NCBI GenBank assembly: GCA_050015355.1
Contig: JBEKBO010000149.1
Span: forward strand, 1 to 9,478
DNA from: CAWBRT01 sp050015355
GTDB lineage: Bacteria > Acidobacteriota > Terriglobia > Terriglobales > Acidobacteriaceae
Length of the DNA: 9,478 nucleotides
Direction of reading: 5' to 3'
Made by a program: the position numbers and the translations under genes. Shown in pieces: positions 1 to 6,321 of the stretch; position 1 is the first letter of the stretch; each line of letters opens with the position of its first letter. The notes beneath the pieces were generated by a model, which made no database searches, had not been told where the DNA came from, and was given only the letters and a program-made list of their open reading frames with translations.

Positions 1-336
1 ACTACCACTCGTGTGGAAGGCGCATGTGGCGAAGGCGGTCCCTCGCAAGAACTTGCCCTGGGCTTTGCCCTTGAAGTTGCGGGCCACCGCGGTATTTGCT
101 TGTGCGCTTTGGACACCGATGGGACCGATGGTCCTACTGCGATCGCGGGAGGGTTAGTCGACGGAACCACCATCGAGCGCGCAAGAGAACAAGGATTGGA
201 CCCGTACAAGTTGCTGGTGGCACACGACAGCTCGGCGGTACTTCGAGCCGTCGGCGACGATGTTTGCACCGGCAATACAGGGACCAACGTCTGCGATCTG
301 AACATTATTTATATTTCCGGTGAAGCACTAAGCTGA
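1..336 (+). CDS. Glycerate 2-kinase (MOFRL family), C-terminal part; 5' end outside window
   Basis: The reading frame is open from the first base of the window and stops at TGA 334-336, giving about 111 residues. Visible family marks are GPSQELALGFALE near the start, then DTDGTDGPT, an AGGLVDGTT segment, and TGNTGTNVCDL near the end. Together these form the MOFRL C-terminal domain of glycerate 2-kinases, also called TtuD/GckA and often mis-named hydroxypyruvate reductase. Family members are usually a little over 400 residues, so roughly three quarters of the protein lies upstream of the window. The family phosphorylates D-glycerate with ATP to 2-phosphoglycerate in the cytoplasm, ending tartrate, glyoxylate and hydroxypyruvate routes. 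The enolase homologue starts 26 nt downstream on the same strand, so the two are very likely co-transcribed. Because that partner has an altered active site, the true substrate of this kinase could be a glycerate analogue (inference). Family assignment is secure; substrate is not. Confidence 0.9.
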   Translation, partial: TTTRVEGACGEGGPSQELALGFALEVAGHRGICLCALDTDGTDGPTAIAGGLVDGTTIERAREQGLDPYKLLVAHDSSAVLRAVGDDVCTGNTGTNVCDLNIIYISGEALS

Positions 337-349
337 CGCGGAACAACTT

Positions 350-355
350 GGGAGG
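350..355 (+). promoter_or_regulatory. Ribosome binding site that fixes the enolase-homologue start
   Basis: GGGAGG lies 7 nt before ATG 363. An in-frame TTG at 348 overlaps this motif and so cannot use it, which makes 363 the better start. Confidence 0.7.
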
Positions 356-362
356 CGTTTCG

Positions 363-1661
363 ATGGCAACTGATGTGATTACGGAAATAAAGGCTCGCGA
401 AATCCTGGACAGCAAAGCGAGGCCAATGGTCGAGGTAGACATTATCACGGCCGACGGCGTACTGGGGCGCGGCACTTCTCCATGCGGAACTTCTACGGGG
501 TCACACGAAGCCTTCGTGTTGCGGGATGGCGGCAAACGTTACGGGGGCCTAGGCGTTCAACACGCAGTGCACAACGTGTTGGATGTGATTTCGCCGGTGT
601 TGAAGGGTCGCAGTGTTATGGATCAGAAGGCCATCGACGAACTGATGATCGAGTTGGACGGGACGGCGAACAAGGCGCGTCTTGGCGCAAATGCCATCTA
701 CAGCGTGTCCATTGCTGTGGCGCGCGCGGCGGCCGCGACCCTGCGTGTGCCGCTTTACCGGTACTTGGGAGGACCTGATGCCTGCATGCTTCCGGTACCG
801 ATGTTTAACATGATCAATGGCGGATCTTACGCAGCCGCTCAACTGGAGATACAGGAGTTCCATCTCATTCCCACAACAGCAAAGCGGTATTCCGAAGCAT
901 TACAGATGGGAGTCGAGGTGTATGCAGCCTTGGGTGAGGTCATCAAGCAGCGTTACGGTAAAGATCGTCTTTATATCGGTGTTTATGCCGGGTACGGTGT
1001 TCCTACGAGCGACCCTGGAGAGGTGCTTGAACTTCTGCTCGCAGCGGCAGAGGCGGCGGGCTACGGTGGCCAGTGCCGAGTCGGATTGGACTGCGCCGCA
1101 AGCGAGTTCTATGACTCCGCAACCAGCCAGTACCATCTTGGCGGAAAACTATTGGGCCGAGAGGAACTTATCAGCCTGCTCGAGGGTCTCGCCCGCAAAT
1201 ACAACCTGTTCATGATCGAAGATCCATTGGACGAGAACGACTTTGAGGGCTTCGCGGAGATCACTCATCGAATCCCTGTCCTGATCAACGGCGATGATTT
1301 TCTTGTAACCAATCTTCAGCGCCTCAAGCGTGCGGTCGAACTCGGGGCCGCGAATGCAATGCTGCTTAAGCCGAACCAGATCGGGACCATCTCCGAAGCT
1401 ACCGAGGCAGCTCGTTATGCACAGGCACACGGGTACAAGGTCGTTGGCTCCGGAAGGGCTGGGGGAATCGATGACCCTGTCACTGATATTGCCTTTGCTG
1501 TTGGAGCCCAATGTGTGAAGTACGGAGCGCCGAGATCAGGTGAGCGAATCGGTATGTACAACTGCCTCTTGCGATTTGAGGAGGAATTGGGCTCTATGGC
1601 TCGTTTTGCTGGACCACAAATCTTCGCGCCATCGACTCCAGCCGCAAAGCTCTCCCGCTGA
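363..1661 (+). CDS. Divergent enolase (phosphopyruvate hydratase) homologue with substituted catalytic residues
   Basis: The 432-residue protein matches the usual enolase length (about 430) and aligns with few gaps. The start at ATG 363 is supported by GGGAGG 7 nt upstream. Family landmarks are REILDSK near the N-terminus, the mobile loop GTSTGSHE, ELDGTANKARLGANAI, IQEF, LDCAASEF, MIEDPLDE, NGDDFLVTN and LLKPNQIG. Retained residues are the loop Ser of GTST, Glu165 of IQEF, metal ligands Asp243, Glu286 and Asp311, base Lys336, an Arg after residue 364, and Lys386. Changed positions, compared with yeast numbering, are His159 to Tyr156, catalytic Glu211 of the GDEGG motif to Tyr208 (here GVYAG), and His373 of SHRS to Gly364 (here SGRA). 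Ordinary enolase converts 2-phosphoglycerate to phosphoenolpyruvate, and the upstream glycerate 2-kinase would supply that substrate. With these substitutions I infer a different or modified elimination, or a non-catalytic role. A housekeeping enolase is presumably encoded elsewhere. Fold assignment is certain; activity is open. Confidence 0.93.
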   Translation: MATDVITEIKAREILDSKARPMVEVDIITADGVLGRGTSPCGTSTGSHEAFVLRDGGKRYGGLGVQHAVHNVLDVISPVLKGRSVMDQKAIDELMIELDGTANKARLGANAIYSVSIAVARAAAATLRVPLYRYLGGPDACMLPVPMFNMINGGSYAAAQLEIQEFHLIPTTAKRYSEALQMGVEVYAALGEVIKQRYGKDRLYIGVYAGYGVPTSDPGEVLELLLAAAEAAGYGGQCRVGLDCAASEFYDSATSQYHLGGKLLGREELISLLEGLARKYNLFMIEDPLDENDFEGFAEITHRIPVLINGDDFLVTNLQRLKRAVELGAANAMLLKPNQIGTISEATEAARYAQAHGYKVVGSGRAGGIDDPVTDIAFAVGAQCVKYGAPRSGERIGMYNCLLRFEEELGSMARFAGPQIFAPSTPAAKLSR

Positions 1662-1761
1662 GGCCGAAGACTGACTTCTGTCATGATGAGAGTCGTATCT
1701 TATCGGGCCGCATAAAAAGTCTTGGTGCGCTGTTGCTGCGGGTAGGCAATATGGCAGAAGC

Positions 1762-2691
1762 TCATGGGTGTCCTCCCGGTAAACGGGCTTGATAGATTAC
1801 GAGGTGCGTGTAGGCAACGGTGAGCAACGGCGTCGGGATCTTGGCTTGCCGGCCGCGCGCCAGCAGGTCGCCGATGATCTGCTCGGCCTCTATCGGGCGA
1901 CCCTTCTCCATATCCCGATACATCGACGAGGCCTGGGTGGATCCCTTCGCTGTCAGTAGCGCTCTGGTGTCGGCGAGGAACTCCTCGCTCGGTGGCCGAC
2001 CGACCGCCTTCGCTACGGAAACGACCTCGTTGAAGAACCGAAGCACGAAGTCGGCGCCTCCTGGCGCCGCTTCGAGCTCACCGATATTACCGCGCATCAG
2101 GCAAGTCGCGCCCCCGATGGTAGCAAGGAGCACCCACTTCTCCCACATCTCCCGTTCGATCACTGGTGACAACCGGGCGTCGAAGCCAGCACCCTGCATG
2201 AAGACGTCGAGTTGCTTGATGCGGGGGGACTCCATCCCGTTCATCTCTCCGTAGGCGAGCTCCTGGGGTTTGCTGAGCTGTACGATACGACCGATGTCAT
2301 CAACCATGGTCGCTACCTTGCAGACGCATCCAACCACGGCCTTTTCGCCGAAGCGCGCGTGGAGCAGATCAACATGTTTCATACCATTGAGAACCGGCAA
2401 TATCATCGTATTCGGGCCGACGGCCGGCGCCATATCACAGAGCGCCGTATCAAGCGAGAAACCCTTCACAGTCAAGAGCACCACATCGAACGGGTCGCTG
2501 ATGTCCCCCGCGGTGACGAGTCGCGGCCTGAGCGTGACATCACCGTGCGGGCTGACAATCTGTAAGCCATATGCGCGCAGGTGCTCCGCACGGGCAGGAC
2601 GGACGAGAAACGTTACATCGCGGCCTGCCTCCGCAAGACGGCCACCAAAGTATCCGCCGGTTGAGCCGGCGGCGACGACCAGAATGCGCAT
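1762..2691 (-). CDS. Ketopantoate reductase-family (ApbA/PanE-like) dehydrogenase
   Basis: This 309-residue cytosolic protein starts at ATG 2691, with AAAGGAG (2699-2705) 7 nt upstream. The N-terminus MRILVVAAGSTGGYFG is a Rossmann dinucleotide-binding turn in which the family's GxGxxG appears as AGSTGG. Lys76 (LLTVKGF), Asn102 (LNGM), Lys185 (MWEKW) and Glu268 (RPIEAE) occupy positions conserved in PanE, the NADPH-dependent reducer of 2-dehydropantoate. Two asparagines that follow the second Lys in E. coli PanE (KLAVNCVIN) are Leu189 and Gly193 here. From memory, this is typical of a large paralogous group found in catabolic clusters rather than in pantothenate synthesis, so I give no gene symbol. 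The context (TRAP transporter, M24 protein) suggests oxidation or reduction of a 2-keto or 2-hydroxy acid. The gene is separated from the M24 gene by 489 nt and has its own inverted repeat upstream, so it may be transcribed separately. It converges with the enolase homologue across a 100-nt gap in which I see no clear terminator. Confidence 0.88.
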   Translation of the reverse strand: MRILVVAAGSTGGYFGGRLAEAGRDVTFLVRPARAEHLRAYGLQIVSPHGDVTLRPRLVTAGDISDPFDVVLLTVKGFSLDTALCDMAPAVGPNTMILPVLNGMKHVDLLHARFGEKAVVGCVCKVATMVDDIGRIVQLSKPQELAYGEMNGMESPRIKQLDVFMQGAGFDARLSPVIEREMWEKWVLLATIGGATCLMRGNIGELEAAPGGADFVLRFFNEVVSVAKAVGRPPSEEFLADTRALLTAKGSTQASSMYRDMEKGRPIEAEQIIGDLLARGRQAKIPTPLLTVAYTHLVIYQARLPGGHP

Positions 2692-2731
2692 ACTCCGACT
2701 CCTTTGTTTGTCTTACTAACCTGTATTCTCA

Positions 2732-2755
2732 GGTTCAAGGTATTTCCTTTGAACC
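2732..2755. repeat. Inverted repeat GGTTCAA-N10-TTGAACC upstream of the dehydrogenase
   Basis: Seven-bp perfect arms at 2732-2738 and 2749-2755 are centred about 52 nt before ATG 2691. The spacing (17 bp centre to centre) and position suit a dimeric repressor operator. No regulator gene lies in the window. Its role is inferred from position only. Confidence 0.35.
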
Positions 2756-2922
2756 GCACATACCGCTTTACCTTGACCAGCAAATCAGCAATCGTGTAGA
2801 AATCATGCGATCGCCTATATTCTTCATACTGGCAAGCTTCGTCGTAGAGGCTCTTGGGTTGCGGAATGCGATAGGCCCGGGTTGTTTTTATGCGGCCTCC
2901 CTGTCGGTTTTGGTTTGCCAGG

Positions 2923-2950
2923 TTCCGCGTTACTGCAGAGGAACGCGGAA
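2923..2950. repeat. 9-bp inverted repeat TTCCGCGTT / AACGCGGAA
   Basis: Arms lie at 2923-2931 and 2942-2950, with a 10-nt spacer containing CTGCAG. The repeat could be an operator or an RNA hairpin. There is no adjacent T-tract, so a rho-independent terminator is unlikely. Confidence 0.4.
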
Positions 2951-2962
2951 GTGTTCGTTTCG

Positions 2963-2976
2963 TTAGCTTAAGCTAA
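2963..2976. repeat. 14-bp perfect palindrome TTAGCTTAAGCTAA
   Basis: This is a gapless, self-complementary 14-mer between the dehydrogenase and M24 genes. With no loop it is more likely a protein-binding site than an RNA hairpin. Confidence 0.4.
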
Positions 2977-3180
2977 AGCCCGAGTATAGCGAACGGCACA
3001 ACTCGGGACGGCGCCGCTGACAGGTCTGTCCGCGTTATTCTAAAGGAACCCAAAGCTGGCACGGCCGTTGCCGAGATCGGAACACAGTGATGTTCAGCTT
3101 CACGCGATTCCGGCCTTCGGTAAACAACGCATTCTTAGACATCGAGCTCTGTCATAGGCACCTACAAGGCGCTGACTGCC

Positions 3181-4338
3181 TTAAAAAGCTTTATACACTC
3201 GTCGTAAGCCATTTAAATCATTTATTGACTCCGCACCATGTTCCGTAATAATTACCGTAGGCTCTACTCGAACTCCCCCAAAAGGCAACCCATGCAAGTC
3301 ATACTTAATGCCAAAAACCATATCAGGCTCAAACACAAAGTCACTGTTCGGTCCTAAGTCCGGGTATTCTACGACCTCCAAGCCGACTCCATGGCCGATC
3401 GCTCGCATTCCTTTGGTGTATGGTAAGAAATATTGCGACAAGCCTGCCTCTGTGGTAATCCGCAACGTCTCTCGAAACAGTTCACCGCCTGTCATGCCCG
3501 GCCTGATGTAATCAACCATCCGTTCATTCGTTTCATAGGCAAAGTTCAACACTTTGATTTGCTCTTCGCCAGCGCCATCCATTGCGATGGTCATACCAGT
3601 GTCAGAACAGTAGCCCGCTACTGAAGGGTTAAAATCGAACCACACATAATCGCCACGTTCAATCTTTCGATCCGAAGGACGCCACGTCGGTAAATCCGTG
3701 TGCGGTCCCGATACGACAAGATATGCAGAACCGATATCCCCCCCGCGCGAGCGAGTAATGTATTCGCCGATGGCAGAGAGCTCGACTTCTGTCTTGCCAA
3801 TCGCAACCTCTTCCAATGCGGCACGAATGCTGTCGTCCGCCAGCTCGCCGGCTTCGCGAATAACTGCCAGCTCATTTGGGCTCTTGCGCAGTCGCTCCAT
3901 TTTAACGATCTCAGAAGCTTCGACCAGCGTAATGCCAGAAAGGCTTTGCTCCATCTCCCTGAAATGAGAGATTGGAAACAACTCTTCGCCAACGACGCCG
4001 ATTCTTCTTATTGGAAAAGGTAACTCCTGTACTAATGCCGGTAACACGTTTCGCATCTCGTATATTGAGTGCGCATTCTTGACCCAAGAAAACCGACGGG
4101 CTGCAAAACGATTCAGATTCCCAACAAACGCATGAATCTCGCCTTCGAGCGGCAGAAACAGCGCGTGTGCTGACTCTTCAACACAGTTGATCGTTCTAAA
4201 GTTTGTGTAATACATGGAATAGCCTGGGTGATATTCGTCGCTGTAAATGAAAAGAGCATCCACCCCGGTCTGCTTCATCCGGGCTCTCGTTTTCGATACC
4301 CGACTGTCAAACTCGGACGGCCTAACTTCTATGGTCAC
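3181..4338 (-). CDS. M24-family 'pita-bread' hydrolase-like protein (creatinase/aminopeptidase P fold)
   Basis: I choose GTG 4338 as start because GGAG (4345-4348) sits 6 nt upstream. The upstream in-frame TTG at 4398 has no such site. This gives 385 residues. The N-terminal half is a creatinase-type domain (PSEFDSRVSKTRARM, then YTNFRT). The C-terminal half is the M24 catalytic fold. Asp235 (WFDFN), Asp246 (SDTG), His316 (GHGVGLE) and Glu359 (RVEP) match four of the five metal ligands, with the usual 11-residue Asp-Asp spacing. The fifth ligand, normally Glu in an xxEPG motif 29 residues after the His, is Lys345 (FGIKYD). The second catalytic His seen in aminopeptidase P is Val323. A classical Xaa-Pro peptidase activity is therefore doubtful. 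Metal-free C-N or amide hydrolysis, as in creatinase, is one alternative. It follows dctM by 138 nt on the same strand and may act on the imported compound. It ends in LRRVYKAF. Confidence 0.88.
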   Translation of the reverse strand: MTIEVRPSEFDSRVSKTRARMKQTGVDALFIYSDEYHPGYSMYYTNFRTINCVEESAHALFLPLEGEIHAFVGNLNRFAARRFSWVKNAHSIYEMRNVLPALVQELPFPIRRIGVVGEELFPISHFREMEQSLSGITLVEASEIVKMERLRKSPNELAVIREAGELADDSIRAALEEVAIGKTEVELSAIGEYITRSRGGDIGSAYLVVSGPHTDLPTWRPSDRKIERGDYVWFDFNPSVAGYCSDTGMTIAMDGAGEEQIKVLNFAYETNERMVDYIRPGMTGGELFRETLRITTEAGLSQYFLPYTKGMRAIGHGVGLEVVEYPDLGPNSDFVFEPDMVFGIKYDLHGLPFGGVRVEPTVIITEHGAESINDLNGLRRVYKAF

Positions 4339-4344
4339 AATTTT

Positions 4345-4348
4345 CTCC
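4345..4348 (-). promoter_or_regulatory. Ribosome binding site (GGAG) deciding a GTG start for the M24 gene
   Basis: On the - strand, TTGGAG is followed by 6 nt and then GTG 4338. The longer in-frame TTG start at 4398 lacks any purine-rich leader. Confidence 0.6.
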
Positions 4349-4476
4349 AATCTAGGATCATCCAGCTCAAAGCAATGGGTGCACACGGAATGGGGCAACC
4401 GCGTCGAATATCGAGCTAGCCGCCTAAGCAGAGTGGCTGGACGGATTTCATCCCCTCTTTCCCCAAGCCCGAATTC

Positions 4477-5745
4477 TCACATGTGAAACAACTTTGGCAA
4501 TGCCAATGAAATCTGCGGAAACAAAATTACTATCGATAGGTCAATCAGTAGAGCAAATATAAACGGTAATATGGCTCGGAATGCCTGCTCAAGCGGGACA
4601 TTGCTGATGGATGACGCAGTATATAAACAAAATCCAATTGGAGGCATGTTAATTCCTACCGCCGAGTTCACCAACACAATGATCCCGAAAGCTACGGGGT
4701 CCAGCCCCATGGACGTTATCACCGGCAATATAACGGGAAGTACAACAATAATGCTCGATATCGTCTCAAGCATGGTATGAATGATGAGGAGGAATACGTT
4801 GATCAACAGAAGCAGCAACAGCTTATTGCTGGTCATTTGCAATAAGCTGCTAGCAACCTGATGAGCGATACGCTCTCGAATGAGGAAAGCTCCGAGAACG
4901 AAGGCCAGTCCTAACAGGAACGATACCCGGGTGGTGTTGATTACCGTCTTTATCAATATCGTTTTAAAATTCGCAAACGTCAGCTCTTTGTAGGCAAACT
5001 TACTAATGACGATTACGTAACACGCCGCAATTACTCCAGACTCTGTCGGCGTAAACAAGCCGCCGAGTATGCCGCCTAGAATAATCATCGGCGCTATGAG
5101 CGCGAAGGCAGCGTTCTTGAATGACTTCCAGATCGTACGCAATGAAAACTCTTGAACGGCAGAATAGTTCCGCTTGATCGCGGTTATGTAATTTACGACC
5201 ATGAAGGACACCGCCACGAGAAGGCCTGGCAGAAAACTTGCGATAAACATCTTGCCAACGGAGACATTGGCGACGTAAGCGTACACAATAGAACACATGG
5301 AGGGCGGAAACAGCAGGCCGAGCGAACCCGAGGCTGATTGGAGAGCCGTGGCAAACGGTACTGCGTAACCCCTCGCCACCATGCCTGGAATCATGACCGA
5401 ACCGATGGCAGCAGTATCCGCGGTTGCAGAACCAGAGATGTCCGCGAAGAACAGGCTTGCAACAACTGTTACCATGCCCAAGCCGCCGCGGACGAACCCA
5501 ACCAGCGACTGCGCAAAATCGATTAGCCGCCGCGAGATGCCACCCGTGTCCATGACAGCCCCTGTCAGCATGAAGAATGGAATCGCAAGCAACTCGAACT
5601 TGTTCAGATTCGCGAAAAACTGTTGGGGAACAACCAGAATCGGCGTGCCCGAAATAGCAAGTGCCAGAATAGCGCAGATGCCTATTGTAACCGCAACCGG
5701 CACGCCCAACGCCAGCATACCGAGACCTACAACTAACGTTCCCAT
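4477..5745 (-). CDS. dctM: TRAP transporter large permease subunit DctM
   Basis: This 422-residue inner-membrane protein is the normal size for the family (about 425). ATG 5745 is chosen over a longer in-frame start because AAGGA (5752-5756) precedes it by 6 nt and because it leaves a 13-nt overlap with dctQ, which implies translational coupling. Almost the whole chain is hydrophobic and would form about 11-12 membrane segments. Family motifs are FFMLTGAVMDTGGISRRLI (around 57-75), SGSATADTAAIGSVMIPGM (around 104-122), GLLFPPSM, GGLFTPTESG and NMPPIGFCLY. DctM is the ion-coupled channel subunit that takes substrate from the periplasmic DctP protein, usually with sodium import. Sampled stretches are notably AT-richer than the dehydrogenase gene (for example 24 of 60 bases G+C at 4921-4980). 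The TCACATGTGA palindrome at the stop codon is probably chance. Confidence 0.95.
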   Translation of the reverse strand: MGTLVVGLGMLALGVPVAVTIGICAILALAISGTPILVVPQQFFANLNKFELLAIPFFMLTGAVMDTGGISRRLIDFAQSLVGFVRGGLGMVTVVASLFFADISGSATADTAAIGSVMIPGMVARGYAVPFATALQSASGSLGLLFPPSMCSIVYAYVANVSVGKMFIASFLPGLLVAVSFMVVNYITAIKRNYSAVQEFSLRTIWKSFKNAAFALIAPMIILGGILGGLFTPTESGVIAACYVIVISKFAYKELTFANFKTILIKTVINTTRVSFLLGLAFVLGAFLIRERIAHQVASSLLQMTSNKLLLLLLINVFLLIIHTMLETISSIIVVLPVILPVITSMGLDPVAFGIIVLVNSAVGINMPPIGFCLYTASSISNVPLEQAFRAILPFIFALLIDLSIVILFPQISLALPKLFHM

Positions 5746-6263
5746 AGCTGTTCCTTGCTTACTTTTTGCCGGTCGTTCGCGCGTTGGGTCGCGCAAGCCA
5801 TTATGTGATCTAAAGAGTGAACGATCAGCGCCATCCCTCCAATGGGTATGGCGACATATGGATATCTCATCGATATGGGAAGCGACGAGGCTGTTTCCGC
5901 CCCCATTCGCAAGATCATTTGCCCGCCATAGAGCAAGAAGATTACTCCCAGGGCGAATACCACCAGATCAGAAATGACGACCGTGATGCTTCGCAGGCGC
6001 TCCGGCAACCGCTCCACCATGATGAGAACGGAGGGGTGCGCGCCGAGCTTATAGCCAATAGCAGCGCCTAGACAGGTCAGCCATACGAACAAATAGCCCA
6101 ATAGCTCCTCATTCCATGACAAGGAACTTTTCAAAACAAAGCGGTAGACGATTCCGAGACCTCCAACTATCACCATAACGCACAGTATTGTACAGCTTAC
6201 AAACAAGAACGATCGTTGAATCCACTCGCTAAGCACATGAAAGAAGCGCACTACAGCCTTCAT
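5733..6263 (-). CDS. dctQ: TRAP transporter small permease subunit DctQ
   Basis: ATG 6263 is preferred over the in-frame GTG at 6275, because GAGG lies 6 nt before the ATG and overlaps the GTG codon region. The product has 176 residues and about four hydrophobic segments. Its central RFVLKSSLSWNEELLGYLFVWL followed by LGAAIGYKLGAHP is the family signature (…SWxEELxRYLFVWL…). DctQ is the small membrane partner that anchors and scaffolds DctM. The stop codon lies inside the start of dctM (13-nt overlap), so the pair is one translational unit. A strong hairpin separates it from dctP. Confidence 0.93.
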   Translation of the reverse strand: MKAVVRFFHVLSEWIQRSFLFVSCTILCVMVIVGGLGIVYRFVLKSSLSWNEELLGYLFVWLTCLGAAIGYKLGAHPSVLIMVERLPERLRSITVVISDLVVFALGVIFLLYGGQMILRMGAETASSLPISMRYPYVAIPIGGMALIVHSLDHIMACATQRANDRQKVSKEQLWER

Positions 6264-6279
6264 ATTCCGCCTCACGCCC

Positions 6280-6308
6280 CGCCTCTCCCCTTCCGACAGG
6301 GAGAGGCG
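6280..6308 (-). promoter_or_regulatory. Strong intercistronic hairpin between dctP and dctQ
   Basis: CGCCTCTCCC (6280-6289) pairs perfectly with GGGAGAGGCG (6299-6308) across a 9-nt loop. It lies 13 nt past the restored dctP stop and 16 nt before the dctQ ATG. There is no T-tract, so partial attenuation or 3'-end protection of dctP mRNA is more likely than full termination. Such an element would yield more binding protein than permease. The arm sequence also resembles dispersed REP-like CCTCTCCC…GGGAGAGG elements in several proteobacteria (recollection, unverified). Confidence 0.6.
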
Positions 6309-6321
6309 AATACCAGGATAT

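Larger units (their letters stand above)
2692..3180. other. 489-nt gene-free gap rich in palindromes, between the dehydrogenase and M24 genes
   Basis: No reading frame here looks like a protein. The gap holds a GGTTCAA/TTGAACC inverted repeat (2732-2755), a 9-bp hairpin (2923-2950), a 14-bp perfect palindrome (2963-2976), CGGCGCCG (3009-3016) and GACAGGTCTGTC (3019-3030). The motif CCGCGTTA-N6-AGGAAC also appears twice (2925-2944 and 3030-3049). It is probably the promoter and operator region for the - strand dehydrogenase and the 3' region of the M24 gene. No T-run terminator was seen. Confidence 0.5.

Noticed and set aside
2571..2966. 131-codon + strand frame crossing the dehydrogenase start and the gap
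   Set aside because: It is mostly antisense to a well-supported gene, with no start signal.
4477..4486. TCACATGTGA palindrome at the dctM stop codon
   Set aside because: It is only 10 bp, overlaps coding sequence and has no loop. Likely chance.
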